In this document: positions 52,681-61,660 of the stretch, piece by piece
Layout of the letters: each line of letters opens with the position of its first letter
Position numbering within the stretch: the stretch's first letter is position 1
Assembly (NCBI GenBank): GCA_039821605.1
Contig: JBCBNV010000002.1
Location: 248,001 to 312,000, forward strand
Length of the DNA stretch: 64,000 nucleotides
Direction: 5' to 3'
From: CALBPI01 sp039821605
Lineage (GTDB): Bacteria; Pseudomonadota; Gammaproteobacteria; Steroidobacterales; Woeseiaceae
Made by a program: the position numbers and the translations under genes
Notes under the pieces: model-generated
What the model was told of the DNA's origin: nothing
The model's input: the letters and a program-made list of their open reading frames with translations, nothing else
Databases searched by the model: none

Positions 52681-54335
52681 TGTCGGTGGCACGACTCGCG
52701 CTAGTGCTCGGGCTCTCGCTGTCGTCCGCCGCGGCCCACGCGGCCTGTGACCTTTCGATGGCGCTCAGTGGTTGTGAGGCGGCCGTCGAGGCCGAGCTCG
52801 CGAAAGCGGGCGTGGACATCATCTCGCCGCAGCCAAGTATCGAAGACACCAAGACGGTGGTGATCAATGGCGCCCCCGACGTCCTCAATCGCTTCAACAC
52901 GGGCCTGAGTTCAGCGCTGGCCAATGGCGAGCTCACCAACCTCGAGGACTTTCTGCCCAAACTCAACTTCTTTGCATTGGGTGGCGGGGAGGAGGCCGAC
53001 GCCGTGGTCTTTGAGGTGAACCAGTTTCTCGGCTTGCCGACGGACGACGGTTACAAGCTCTCGGTGAAGCTGCTTCAGGCGGAGGTGTTTGATCCGCTGC
53101 TCATGGCGATTCCCGAGGCGCAGCGCGCCAATCTTCGGGACGAATTCGAAGATCAACTCAGCGACTTCGATGACGTGCAATTCTCGTTCGTCTACAGCCC
53201 CATGACGCCGAAGTGGGGCCGCTCCGATCATCAGTTCGCCGGAGACATCTTCGATGCGGTGCTTGAGGACACAGATACGTCCTTTCGCGACGCGATGCTC
53301 GCGGCGAACCTCGGCTACGCCCAGGCGCTCAATGCATTAACAGCAGAACTCTTCGTTGGCGACGACGACAATACCGTGGATGCGCACCTTGGCAGGGTCG
53401 GTGCACGTCTTGCGGCATCGGAAGGCGGCTGCAGGCAGCAGGTCGCCGCGTCCGGCGCGCTCGATGCCGCGCTGGCACGCGATCTCGATGCGGTTACGGG
53501 CCACGACCTCGTGTGTCTGTTGGCAGCGAGCCGCCAGGAGACTGGTCGGAGCGCCGACCTGAGCCCGGTTTCTGGGTCCGAGATGGCGGCCAGGAACGCG
53601 GAAGCGCAGGCACTGGTTCAGGGCTACCTGGACGCTTACGCGGCCTTGATCCGTGGCGCCTACGTTGAGCTGCAGCAGCACGTCGCGCAACTCGAGGACG
53701 CGGGGTTCTTCGTGATACCCGACCTCATCAACAATCAGCCACAGCTCAATCTCACGATCGACTACAGGGATCGGGACACGTTGGTCGGGCAGGACGAATT
53801 CTCGTTCAAGCTCACTTACGAAAAAGGCTTTATCAACATCAATGGCCTGCGCTCGTTCGAGGAGGCCTCGTGCGACGGCATCGGCATGAACGACTGTCTG
53901 GGCGCCTACATGACCGAGGAACGCCGATCGGCGATGCAGCGCGGTGACCGCCTGGCATTCAGTGCCGCGTTCAGTCGGCGGCAGGCATACAGCCGGACGT
54001 TTGATCCCGCAATGGCGGCCTTCGAGTTGCCTAGTGAGGAAAGCCTGCTGGCGTCATTGAGCTACGGGCGCTACGTGCGGTTTGGCGACAACGAGCGCGC
54101 GGCGACGCGTGTCGAGTTCAGCGCAAGCTACGAGGACGTGGACGGCGACACCATGCGCCAGGATCGTCTGTTTGCGACGACGACGTTCTCGCAGCAGATT
54201 ACTGATGAGGCGGCGCTGTCGTTTTCTCTCGTGTATGCCAACAAGCCTGAGTATCGCGGCGAAGTGGGTACGGAGGTCTCGGCGAGACTGGGTATCAACT
54301 ACAAGCTTTTTGACCCCAAGAAGGACAAGCCCTGA
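52680..54335 (+). CDS. Exported protein with predicted beta-barrel C-terminus
   Basis: 551 residues. A signal peptide (MSVARLALVLGLSLSSAAAHA) is followed by a mature start ACDLS. Residues ~25-345 are mixed and partly helical, with cysteines (SGCEAAVE, EGGCRQQ, DLVCLL). From ~365 onward come alternating strands ending in turns, such as LNLTIDYRDRD, FSFKLTYEKG, LAFSAAFSRRQ, RVEFSASYEDV, LSFSLVYANKP and VSARLGINYKL, as in outer-membrane barrels; about eight are visible. The last residues KKDKP are not the usual terminal aromatic. No known family. It begins inside the preceding stop codon, the last gene of the three-gene operon. Confidence 0.75.
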   Translation: MSVARLALVLGLSLSSAAAHAACDLSMALSGCEAAVEAELAKAGVDIISPQPSIEDTKTVVINGAPDVLNRFNTGLSSALANGELTNLEDFLPKLNFFALGGGEEADAVVFEVNQFLGLPTDDGYKLSVKLLQAEVFDPLLMAIPEAQRANLRDEFEDQLSDFDDVQFSFVYSPMTPKWGRSDHQFAGDIFDAVLEDTDTSFRDAMLAANLGYAQALNALTAELFVGDDDNTVDAHLGRVGARLAASEGGCRQQVAASGALDAALARDLDAVTGHDLVCLLAASRQETGRSADLSPVSGSEMAARNAEAQALVQGYLDAYAALIRGAYVELQQHVAQLEDAGFFVIPDLINNQPQLNLTIDYRDRDTLVGQDEFSFKLTYEKGFININGLRSFEEASCDGIGMNDCLGAYMTEERRSAMQRGDRLAFSAAFSRRQAYSRTFDPAMAAFELPSEESLLASLSYGRYVRFGDNERAATRVEFSASYEDVDGDTMRQDRLFATTTFSQQITDEAALSFSLVYANKPEYRGEVGTEVSARLGINYKLFDPKKDKP

Positions 54336-54602
54336 TCTCGGAACTCACCATTTTCGCGTCTCGAGTACCGCATTAAGTCAAATCAAGGTGTAGTGACCGG
54401 CGATGCAGAGGCGCCTTGTCGGCATGAACGAAGACTCGACGACGCCAATTTGGCCTGTCCCGATCGACGCGTCACCGTTCTGACCGTCGCGAACCCGTGA
54501 CATTGATCGATTAATTGGGGGTAAATGCGGCGAAAACCTTAAGTTCGCTGGGCGCTGGCCGCTGTTTGTCTTACCCACGACAAACCAGCGGGAGACATTG
54601 TC

Positions 54603-55184
54603 ATGCGCCAGCGACAAGCAGGCTTCACTTTGATGGAAATGATCGGCGTTGTTGCCGTCATCGCCATCCTGGCCTCCATGGCCACCCCCATGATTTTCGA
54701 TGCGATTCGTAACGCTCGTGTTACGGCATTCGTAGAAGACGTCAATGTGGCACGCACCGCTGTCGCGCGCTATTACGAGGATACGGGTCAGTTTCCGACC
54801 CACATCCCGACGGACACTCGCGACGGCCGCCGCACGCTCATCAGCAACTCGGCTTCCAACCCCATCGGTGGCTGGAATGGTCCCTACCTTGAAACGGATA
54901 TTTCCAACCCGTTTGACGAAGGCGGCTACCGGGCGATCCTGACGAGCGGCAACGCCAACTACCAGTTTGACCTCGACGGTGACGGCACAATCGATACCAC
55001 TACGGTTGCGGTAATGCGTATCGACAACGTCAGCGAAGCGCAGGCACGCAAGATCAGCGACATCCTCGACGGTGACGCCGATACGACAACAGGGAACGGG
55101 GCCTGGTACGCATCGGGCCGCGTCAAGAAGTTCGGCGCACGCCAGAACGACCGCCGCCTGTTGATCTTCCTGTCTCGCGAGTGA
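54603..55184 (+). CDS. Type IV pilin/GspG-like pseudopilin
   Basis: 193 residues. A short leader MRQRQAG is followed by FTLMEMIGVVAVIAILASM: the prepilin peptidase site (G before F, glutamate at +5) and the long hydrophobic helix. The globular part has ARYYEDTGQFPT, then GGWNGPYLETDISNPFDEGGY, similar to the calcium-loop region of GspG major pseudopilins, and a longer C-terminus ending RRLLIFLSRE. It would build the pilus or pseudopilus fibre. First gene of the assembly operon; 267 bp of gene-free DNA precede it. The processing peptidase is not in the window. Confidence 0.9.
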   Translation: MRQRQAGFTLMEMIGVVAVIAILASMATPMIFDAIRNARVTAFVEDVNVARTAVARYYEDTGQFPTHIPTDTRDGRRTLISNSASNPIGGWNGPYLETDISNPFDEGGYRAILTSGNANYQFDLDGDGTIDTTTVAVMRIDNVSEAQARKISDILDGDADTTTGNGAWYASGRVKKFGARQNDRRLLIFLSRE

Positions 55185-55232
55185 TCGCAGCGACATTTCG
55201 CTGCAACCCATCGCCACAGGAGAAGCGGTGCA

Positions 55233-56960
55233 ATGACTGCGCGCATGGACGAGACATCGGCTTACTGGAGTAAGCTGACCACACAGATCGCGGCAACCGA
55301 GCGGACCAAGATGACGCTCGGCAGCCGACTGCGCGCAGCCGGTTACATCACCGATGCGCAGCTGGACCTCGCACTGCGTGAGCAAAAGCGCAACGGGCGA
55401 CTGCTCGGCGAGGTATTGATCGAACTCGGCTTTGTCTCTGCCGAGATCGTCACGCAGACGCTGGCCAATGAGGCGCAGACCGAGGTTGTGGACATCCGCA
55501 AGGCGGAAGTCCCCGACTCGGTTTTGCGCCTTGTCTCGTATGAGACCGCCAAGCGTTTCAAGCTCATGCCGTTCAATCAGGCGGACGGCATGCTCACCGT
55601 GGTCCTTTCCGATGCGTTCAACGTCGTCGCCATCGATCACGTCGAACGCGAGTCCGGACAGACCGTCAATGTCGTCACGGCACCTGAAGGCCACATCCTC
55701 GATGCGATTGCGCGGCACTACACACGTGACCGTTCGCTGGCCGACACGATCGACCAGATCATGCTCGACGGCACGGCGGCTTCCGAAGACGAGGCCGCCA
55801 ACGAGTCGCCGCTCGTGCGTCTCGTGGACCAGCTCATTTCGCTGGGCATCAAGAAGGGCGCGACCGACATCCACATTGAGCCCGCTGAGAAGATCGTGCG
55901 CGTTCGCATGCGCATCGACGGCGTCCTGCGCCAGGAAGTGCTGATCCCGAAGCCGATCCAGTCGGCGCTCACAGCGCGCCTGAAACTCATCGCCGATCTC
56001 AACATCACCGAGAAGCGGACGCCGCAGGATGGGCGTATTCGCTTTGATTACGGCCAGCACTTTGTCGACCTCCGCGTGTCGACGCTGCCGACCAATGCGG
56101 GCGAGAGTGTCGTGCTGCGTATCCTCGATCGCAGCGCCTCGTCGCTCTCGCTCAATGACCTCGGGTTTACGCCGGCGCACAAGACCCACATGGAGGGCCT
56201 TGTGGGCATGCCCTACGGGATGGTGCTCGTCACGGGTCCGACGGGTAGCGGTAAGACGACGACGCTGTATGCGTCGCTCAAGCTCGTGGAGTCCGAGGAG
56301 CGCAGCGTCTTCACGCTCGAAGACCCTGTCGAGTATTCGCTCGAGGCCGTGCGCCAGACCCAGGTTCGGCCCGACATCGGCATGGACTTCGCGGCCGGCC
56401 TGCGCGCACTGCTGCGCCAGGACCCCGACGTGATTCTCGTCGGTGAGATTCGTGACCTAGAGACCGCGCAGCTCGCAACGCGTGCCGCGCTAACGGGGCA
56501 CCTCGTGCTCTCGACACTGCACACCAACGACGCTGTGGGCGTGATACCGCGTCTCGTCGATATGGGCGTCGACCGCTACATGCTGCCCGCAGCCTTGTCT
56601 TCGATCATCGCTCAGCGCCTCGTTCGTGTGCTCTGCGACCACTGCCGTCGTCCCATGGATGACCCGCAGGGTCTCATCGAGCAGCTCGAGCTGACCGAGG
56701 ACGTGCCCGCCGACGCGGAGCTCTGGGAGGCATCAGGCTGCCCGAACTGCAATGGCACGGGATTCCGGGGTCGCTCGGCGATCTACGAGATCCTGACGAT
56801 TGACGAGCGCTTCCACGGCCCGATCATCACGGGGGCCAGTGCCGGCGAGCTCAAGGCGCTGGCAGCCGATGCCGGCATGGTGCCGATGCTCAAGGACGGT
56901 ATCGCCAAGGCCGTCGCAGGTCTGACATCGCTCGACGAGGTGCTGCGGGTCGTCCGCTGA
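55233..56960 (+). CDS. GspE/PilB-type assembly ATPase with MshEN-like domain
   Basis: 575 residues; ATG eight bases after AGGAGAA. The N-terminus has the two-part pattern LGSRLRAAGYITDAQLDLAL and LGEVLIELGFVSAEIV, which fits the MshEN fold that binds cyclic-di-GMP in MshE. The C-terminal ATPase has Walker A GPTGSGKTTT (335-344), an aspartate box (FTLEDPVEYS), Walker B ILVGEIRD (~401), a histidine box (LSTLHTND) and the zinc-binding tetracysteine CDHC at 468 plus CPNC. It drives fibre polymerisation. The nearby cyclase at 44558 makes cyclic-di-GMP control plausible. There is no PilT-like retraction ATPase in the window. Confidence 0.95.
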   Translation: MTARMDETSAYWSKLTTQIAATERTKMTLGSRLRAAGYITDAQLDLALREQKRNGRLLGEVLIELGFVSAEIVTQTLANEAQTEVVDIRKAEVPDSVLRLVSYETAKRFKLMPFNQADGMLTVVLSDAFNVVAIDHVERESGQTVNVVTAPEGHILDAIARHYTRDRSLADTIDQIMLDGTAASEDEAANESPLVRLVDQLISLGIKKGATDIHIEPAEKIVRVRMRIDGVLRQEVLIPKPIQSALTARLKLIADLNITEKRTPQDGRIRFDYGQHFVDLRVSTLPTNAGESVVLRILDRSASSLSLNDLGFTPAHKTHMEGLVGMPYGMVLVTGPTGSGKTTTLYASLKLVESEERSVFTLEDPVEYSLEAVRQTQVRPDIGMDFAAGLRALLRQDPDVILVGEIRDLETAQLATRAALTGHLVLSTLHTNDAVGVIPRLVDMGVDRYMLPAALSSIIAQRLVRVLCDHCRRPMDDPQGLIEQLELTEDVPADAELWEASGCPNCNGTGFRGRSAIYEILTIDERFHGPIITGASAGELKALAADAGMVPMLKDGIAKAVAGLTSLDEVLRVVR

Positions 56961-56967
56961 GTGCGCC

Positions 56968-58170
56968 ATGCCGCAGTTCGCCTATCACAGTGTGGATCGG
57001 TTCGGTCGCAAGTACGACGGCACCATGGTGGCCGAGAACGAGCGTGTGCTGGACGCCAAGCTGCGCGACATTGGCTATTGGCTCATTGACGCGCGCGAGC
57101 AGTCGTCGCGCCAGAGCCGCAACAAGGGCAAGGTGCCGAGACGCGAGCTCATCGACTTCTTCACAGGCGCGACGTCTCTGCTCATCGCGGGAATTCCCAT
57201 CGCGACGACCATCTCGGCGATGGCCGAGGAGACCGAACACCCGGCGCTCAAGACCGTACTCAAGGACATCAGTCTCAACGTACAGGCGGGTAACGAAGTA
57301 TCCGCCAGCCTGCGAAGCTACTCCGGTGTGTTCTCGGAGCAGGTCTGCAACCTCGTTCGCGCGGGCGAGCAGAGCGGCAGCCTGACGCAGGTCTTCAAGG
57401 ACATCGCCGAACACCTCGAATGGGTCGACCGCATCATGGCCGACGTACGTCAGGCGACGATTTATCCGTCCATGATTCTCTCGGCCGTAGCGGGGCTCGT
57501 GGCCCTGATGTTCGTCTTCGTGGTGCCACGATTCGCGGCGCTGTTCGGCGAGCTCGACATCGCGCTGCCAGCGCTGACACGTGGCGTCGTGCGCGTGGGC
57601 GAGATTGCGCAGAGTTACTGGTGGGTGGGCGTTGCTGCGATCATCGCCGCCATTGTCGCGCTGCGCGTCATCCGCGCGGCGCACCCGTCGCTGGCCTACC
57701 AGCTCGATAATGCCAAGCTCAACATGCCGGTGTTCGGCGGCGTGCGAAAAATGCTCGTGCAGTCGCAGTTCGTGCACAACCTTGCGCTCATGCTCAAGGC
57801 CGGTGTGCCGATTCTCGACGCACTCAAGCTCTCACGCGGCGTGAGCAACAACCTCGTCATGGACCAGGTCATCGACGAAGCCGTCACGACTGTCGAGAGC
57901 GGCGGGCGCATCAGCACGGCACTCCGTGACCAGCCCGTCATCTCGTCGCTCACGCTGCGCATGATCGTCGTGGGCGAGGACTCGGGCCGCATCGATACGA
58001 CGTTGCAGCAGGTCGCTGATCGCTATGACGAGGAGATCCCGCGGCAGATCAAGCGCGTGTTCGCCATCGTTGAGCCCATGATCACACTCGTGCTCGTCGC
58101 GGTCGTCGGGCTGATTGCAGGCTCGCTGTTCCTGCCCATGTTCGCACTCATCTCGGGGCTCAACGCATGA
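56968..58170 (+). CDS. GspF/PilC-type inner-membrane platform protein
   Basis: 400 residues with the duplicated T2SSF domain: an N-terminal half containing FFTGATSLLIAGIPIATTI and GVFSEQVCNLVRAGEQSGSL, and a C-terminal half with FVHNLALMLKAGVPILDAL and LRMIVVGEDSGRIDTTLQQVA. Three transmembrane helices are placed as in the family (two around residues 165-225, one near the end, ITLVLVAVVGLIAGSLFLPMF). It couples the ATPase to pilin insertion. Eight bases after the ATPase gene and overlapping the next start by ATGA. Confidence 0.95.
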   Translation: MPQFAYHSVDRFGRKYDGTMVAENERVLDAKLRDIGYWLIDAREQSSRQSRNKGKVPRRELIDFFTGATSLLIAGIPIATTISAMAEETEHPALKTVLKDISLNVQAGNEVSASLRSYSGVFSEQVCNLVRAGEQSGSLTQVFKDIAEHLEWVDRIMADVRQATIYPSMILSAVAGLVALMFVFVVPRFAALFGELDIALPALTRGVVRVGEIAQSYWWVGVAAIIAAIVALRVIRAAHPSLAYQLDNAKLNMPVFGGVRKMLVQSQFVHNLALMLKAGVPILDALKLSRGVSNNLVMDQVIDEAVTTVESGGRISTALRDQPVISSLTLRMIVVGEDSGRIDTTLQQVADRYDEEIPRQIKRVFAIVEPMITLVLVAVVGLIAGSLFLPMFALISGLNA

Positions 58171-58949
58171 ACCGGCAACGCGGTTTCACACTCATGGAGA
58201 TGATCGCGGTGATGGCGATTCTTGCCGTCCTGTCCGCGATTATCGCGCCGAGCATCGTTGACACGGTCAACGACGCCTACGCCAAGGCCGAAGACGCGAA
58301 TCTCGATCAGATTGCCGACGATCTCGAGCGCTACATCCGCCGCAACGGGGCGATCCCGTCGGGCAATGTCGGAGACTGGAGCAATGCGCTGGCCACGCTG
58401 AGCAGCGCACCGGCGACGCAGCTCTCGGCGAATCGCCGCGGCTACCAGCGTTTGCTCTACTTCGATCCCAACTTCTTCGGCGGCGGCGGCTTTGGCGGCT
58501 ACGTCCAGGCCGGCGGCTTGACCGTGCCGCCCGCATCGCCGCGCGTCATGATCATCTCGGACCTGCGCGGCAACGTGGCGGGGCAGGGCAACAACGCGGG
58601 CCGCTTCGAGGACATCTGGAACCAGAATCCCGGCGCCCGCATCGTCGAAAGCGACACCGTCAAGATTCGACGCATCAACCTGGGGCACCTGTTCAAGGAA
58701 GTGCTCATCAGCACCAACTCGCTGAATGCGCCGGGCGTGTCGCTCAACGGTGCACCCGCGATCGCCGTCCCCGCCGCGGTGGGCACCGTCGACGGCCTGC
58801 TGCTGCTCTATGTGCTCGAAGACACACGCCTGTCGCTGCTCGGCGATCCGTTCCCCGTGGGTGGTCTGCAGAGCGTGTACAAGGTCAAGGAAGACCTCGG
58901 GCTGCGCTATGAGGACGCGGGCGGCACACCATCCTGGGTGCTGCCATGA
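58167..58949 (+). CDS. Second prepilin-like protein
   Basis: 260 residues. MNRQRG precedes FTLMEMIAVMAILAVLSAII, a class III prepilin start almost identical to that of the 54603 product. The rest is larger and different: a helix LDQIADDLERYIRRNGAIP, a glycine/asparagine-rich middle (FFGGGGFGGYV) and a beta-rich C-terminus ending TPSWVLP. It may be a minor pilin or tip component, since it sits between the platform and PilM-like genes. Overlaps both neighbours by ATGA, so expression is tightly linked. Confidence 0.88.
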   Translation: MNRQRGFTLMEMIAVMAILAVLSAIIAPSIVDTVNDAYAKAEDANLDQIADDLERYIRRNGAIPSGNVGDWSNALATLSSAPATQLSANRRGYQRLLYFDPNFFGGGGFGGYVQAGGLTVPPASPRVMIISDLRGNVAGQGNNAGRFEDIWNQNPGARIVESDTVKIRRINLGHLFKEVLISTNSLNAPGVSLNGAPAIAVPAAVGTVDGLLLLYVLEDTRLSLLGDPFPVGGLQSVYKVKEDLGLRYEDAGGTPSWVLP

Positions 58950-60328
58950 GCATCGAGTTCGCCATCGAATGGGCCTATGGTGATTTCCACATCGCGCGCC
59001 TCAAGGGCGGCGAGGTCGAGGCGAGCTGGAAATCGCCCACGCCGGTCACGGACCTGTCCGAACTGCAGGCCGCCATGACAGCCGCCGCAGGTGTCGTTGA
59101 GCTGGGCCGTGGTGGTTCGGTCGCCATCGCCTACGAAGACGACCTTCACACACACGAGTTTCTCGAGCTGCCATCGATGTCGCGGCGCGACCGCATTCGC
59201 TTCCTGCAGCGCTACGTCGACAACAACAAGCCGTTCGACTCGCGCGCGGCGTGGCGCGCGCATCCCGTCAAGCGCAACAAGATCAACGGCGCACTGCTGC
59301 ACCTCATGCCGCACTCGATCATCGAGGCGCTCATGCGCGTGTGCAGCGACTTCTATCTCGTGCCAAAACTCATGGTGCCGCTCACGGAGATCATGTCGCG
59401 CTTCGTGCCGATGCTTGAGTCGGAGCAAGACGGCGCGCACCTGCTCATAGCCCTTTTCGACAGCCGCACGCAGATGCTCATCGCGAACGAAGCGGGGGAG
59501 ATTCTGTTCGTCCGCGAGCTGAGCTATCCCTGGACGGCGGAGACGCACGGGCGCCTCGTCGTCGATATCAATCGCACCATCGGCTACGCCAAGCAGCGCA
59601 TCGGTGGCGGCATCAATCAGGCCTGGGTGCTGGGCACCGAAGCCGAGGCCGTGTGCCAGTCACTGGCGGGTCGCATCGATGCCTCGGTGCGCTTCGACAA
59701 GCGCTCCGTCGAACGCGAGTTCTGGATGCGCCAGGTTGCCGTACTGCCCCTGAGCCTTCACAGCAACTTCATTCCGCGCCTCGCGCGTCGCTCGATCACG
59801 GGCAAGACGATGGTGCGCGCGGGCCTGCTCATGACGGGTGTCGTCATCGCCGCGACGCTTGGCGTCGTCGGTGCCGTCGAGGGCGCGATCTGGCGCGACC
59901 GCACCGATGTGGTCGAGCTCATGCAACGCATCGAGGAGCGGCGCGAGCAGATCGAGGTGCTCGAGAACGACGTTGCGCGCATGGATGCTGAGGCCCGCAA
60001 GCTCGACATCCTCAACCTCGATGCGTTCAACCTGCCGGGTCTCTTCCTGAGCCAGCTCTCTGACATCGTGCCCGAGGGGCTCGTCGTCACGGAGGTGCGC
60101 ATTGGGAAAGCGGAGCGGGGCTGGGACCTCGCGATTCGGGGGCACTCGACGGTGTCGCTGGGCGACATCGCGCCGCTGTTGTCATCACTCGAGGCGCGCC
60201 TCAGCGGCCCGCCCTGGAACGGCAACATCGTGCGGTCCTGGGAGGCCGCCTGGATGCAGCAACTCGAGCAAGGCATGGCCGCAGGTCGCGGCGATGTCGG
60301 CTTTGAAATCGAAGGACAGTTCCGATGA
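58946..60328 (+). CDS. PilM-PilN-type fusion (GspL-like)
   Basis: 460 residues. Residues 1-~280 are an actin-like cytoplasmic domain of the PilM/GspL kind (IEFAIEWAYGDFHIARL, LIALFDSRTQMLIANEAGE, INRTIGYAKQRIGG). One transmembrane helix at ~291-313 leads to a coiled coil (VVELMQRIEERREQIEVLEND) and a ferredoxin-like periplasmic domain (LSDIVPEGLVVTEVRIGKAERGW), as in PilN. Having both in one chain is the GspL plan and differs from the split PilM/PilN of type IVa pili. It would link ATPase and periplasmic ring. Overlaps its neighbours by ATGA. Confidence 0.85.
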   Translation: MSIEFAIEWAYGDFHIARLKGGEVEASWKSPTPVTDLSELQAAMTAAAGVVELGRGGSVAIAYEDDLHTHEFLELPSMSRRDRIRFLQRYVDNNKPFDSRAAWRAHPVKRNKINGALLHLMPHSIIEALMRVCSDFYLVPKLMVPLTEIMSRFVPMLESEQDGAHLLIALFDSRTQMLIANEAGEILFVRELSYPWTAETHGRLVVDINRTIGYAKQRIGGGINQAWVLGTEAEAVCQSLAGRIDASVRFDKRSVEREFWMRQVAVLPLSLHSNFIPRLARRSITGKTMVRAGLLMTGVVIAATLGVVGAVEGAIWRDRTDVVELMQRIEERREQIEVLENDVARMDAEARKLDILNLDAFNLPGLFLSQLSDIVPEGLVVTEVRIGKAERGWDLAIRGHSTVSLGDIAPLLSSLEARLSGPPWNGNIVRSWEAAWMQQLEQGMAAGRGDVGFEIEGQFR

Positions 60329-61128
60329 GCAGCCTGCGCGACGACTACGATCCGACCGATGTACCGTTGAACTCCTCGGCGATCATGAAAATCGACACGA
60401 GCGGTTTCGACCTGGCCATCGAAGACGACATGGCGTCCGCCGAAGGCCCGGCCGTCAACGCCGATTCCCTCGAGCTCGCGCCCGAGCCAACCGCCAGTTT
60501 CGTTGTGTCGCCCCGCGTGCAGGTGCAGCGTGCACTCAACCGGATCGTCTACCGCATCTACCGCAGCCGCCCGCTGCAGCTGGCCTGGGCCGCGGTCATC
60601 GTCGCCTGCCTGGCGCTCATGACCTACTCGCTCACGACGCGAGTCGATCATATCGACGACAACATCCTGCTGCTGGCCGAACTCGGTGAGCTCGATACGC
60701 AACTGTTAAGTATCAGCCGCAAATGGTCGCTAGAAGAGATGAAGGCGCTGGAGCAGAGCGTGGCCAGCGCGGACACGCGACGCGTGTTTCTCGACTACCG
60801 CAGCCTTGCGATCTGGCTGCGGGAAAAGGCCGCATTCGCTGAGCAGCTCGGACTGGAGTTCGGCTACAGCCTCGGTGGCAGCGAAGCCTCGCAGATCGAG
60901 GACATGTACGAGGTGCCCGTGCTCGTCACGCTGAGCAGCAACGCAGAGAACGGCGAAGCCTATCTGCGCACGCTGGAGTTTCTGAAGCGCGTGGTCAGCA
61001 CGCCGTTCTACGTGGAAATCACGGAGACGGCGCTGACCGGAGAGGGCCGCGGCGCACGCCAATTGCAGGCGACGCTGCGGGTCTGGGTTCACAGCTCGGT
61101 CAAGGCCGTTTCGAACGATGCTCAATAA
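60325..61128 (+). CDS. PilO/GspM-like bitopic membrane protein
   Basis: 267 residues: an acidic cytoplasmic N-terminus of ~80 residues, one transmembrane helix at ~83-105 (LQLAWAAVIVACLALMTYSL), a coiled coil (RVDHIDDNILLLAELGELDTQLLS) and a periplasmic ferredoxin-like domain (VLVTLSSNAENGEAYLRTLEFLKRVV). This is the architecture of PilO and GspM, which form heterodimers with PilN/GspL. Sequence identity to named families is not obvious, so the call rests on architecture and position. Overlaps the next gene by 11 bp. Confidence 0.75.
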   Translation: MSSLRDDYDPTDVPLNSSAIMKIDTSGFDLAIEDDMASAEGPAVNADSLELAPEPTASFVVSPRVQVQRALNRIVYRIYRSRPLQLAWAAVIVACLALMTYSLTTRVDHIDDNILLLAELGELDTQLLSISRKWSLEEMKALEQSVASADTRRVFLDYRSLAIWLREKAAFAEQLGLEFGYSLGGSEASQIEDMYEVPVLVTLSSNAENGEAYLRTLEFLKRVVSTPFYVEITETALTGEGRGARQLQATLRVWVHSSVKAVSNDAQ

Positions 61129-61660
61129 CCGCTGGTTTGTCATCGCGCTCTCCGTCGCCGCCCTGGCGATGGTTGGCTTGCGTGTGGTCAAGCCGCTGCT
61201 GGCGGACCGCGAGGCGCCGTTTATTCCTGACGATCCTGACTACTACGCGCTAGACATCGACAGCGAACTCACGGGAACCGGTATCGACACGCCGCTTCAG
61301 GGTCTGCAGTTCGACTCGGCGCAGCGCGATATCCGCAGTATCGATGTCGCGTCGCTGCAGTGGCAGGAGCGCCCGGGTCGCGACCCGTATTCTCCCGCGC
61401 CGCGCGTGACCGAGGCCGTGCTCGACGCAGTGCGCGCGGACGTTTCGAAACCAGTGATGACTCCCAGCGCGATTCGTTGGCCTGCAGTGACTGCGGTCGT
61501 CGATTCGCGCAAACACCAGTACGCCGTCGTGGACGGCGTCATCCGCAAACCTGGCGAACGCTTTGGCGGATTTCGGCTTGCCGAAGTCGGTGAGCGTGGG
61601 GTGCACGTCGTGCACGCCGCCAGCCAGCAGTCGCGGCACCTGAAGGTAGATGCACAATGA
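61118..61660 (+). CDS. PilP/GspC-like periplasmic linker protein
   Basis: 180 residues. One N-terminal transmembrane helix (residues ~3-25, WFVIALSVAALAMVGLRVV) is followed by a disordered acidic region and a C-terminal beta domain (AVTAVVDSRKHQYAVVDGVIRKPGERFGGFRLAEVGERGVHV-type sequence) like the homology region of PilP/GspC or MshK. It would connect the inner-membrane platform to the secretin. It starts inside the preceding gene and its stop overlaps the secretin start. Weak sequence, strong context. Confidence 0.7.
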   Translation: MLNNRWFVIALSVAALAMVGLRVVKPLLADREAPFIPDDPDYYALDIDSELTGTGIDTPLQGLQFDSAQRDIRSIDVASLQWQERPGRDPYSPAPRVTEAVLDAVRADVSKPVMTPSAIRWPAVTAVVDSRKHQYAVVDGVIRKPGERFGGFRLAEVGERGVHVVHAASQQSRHLKVDAQ

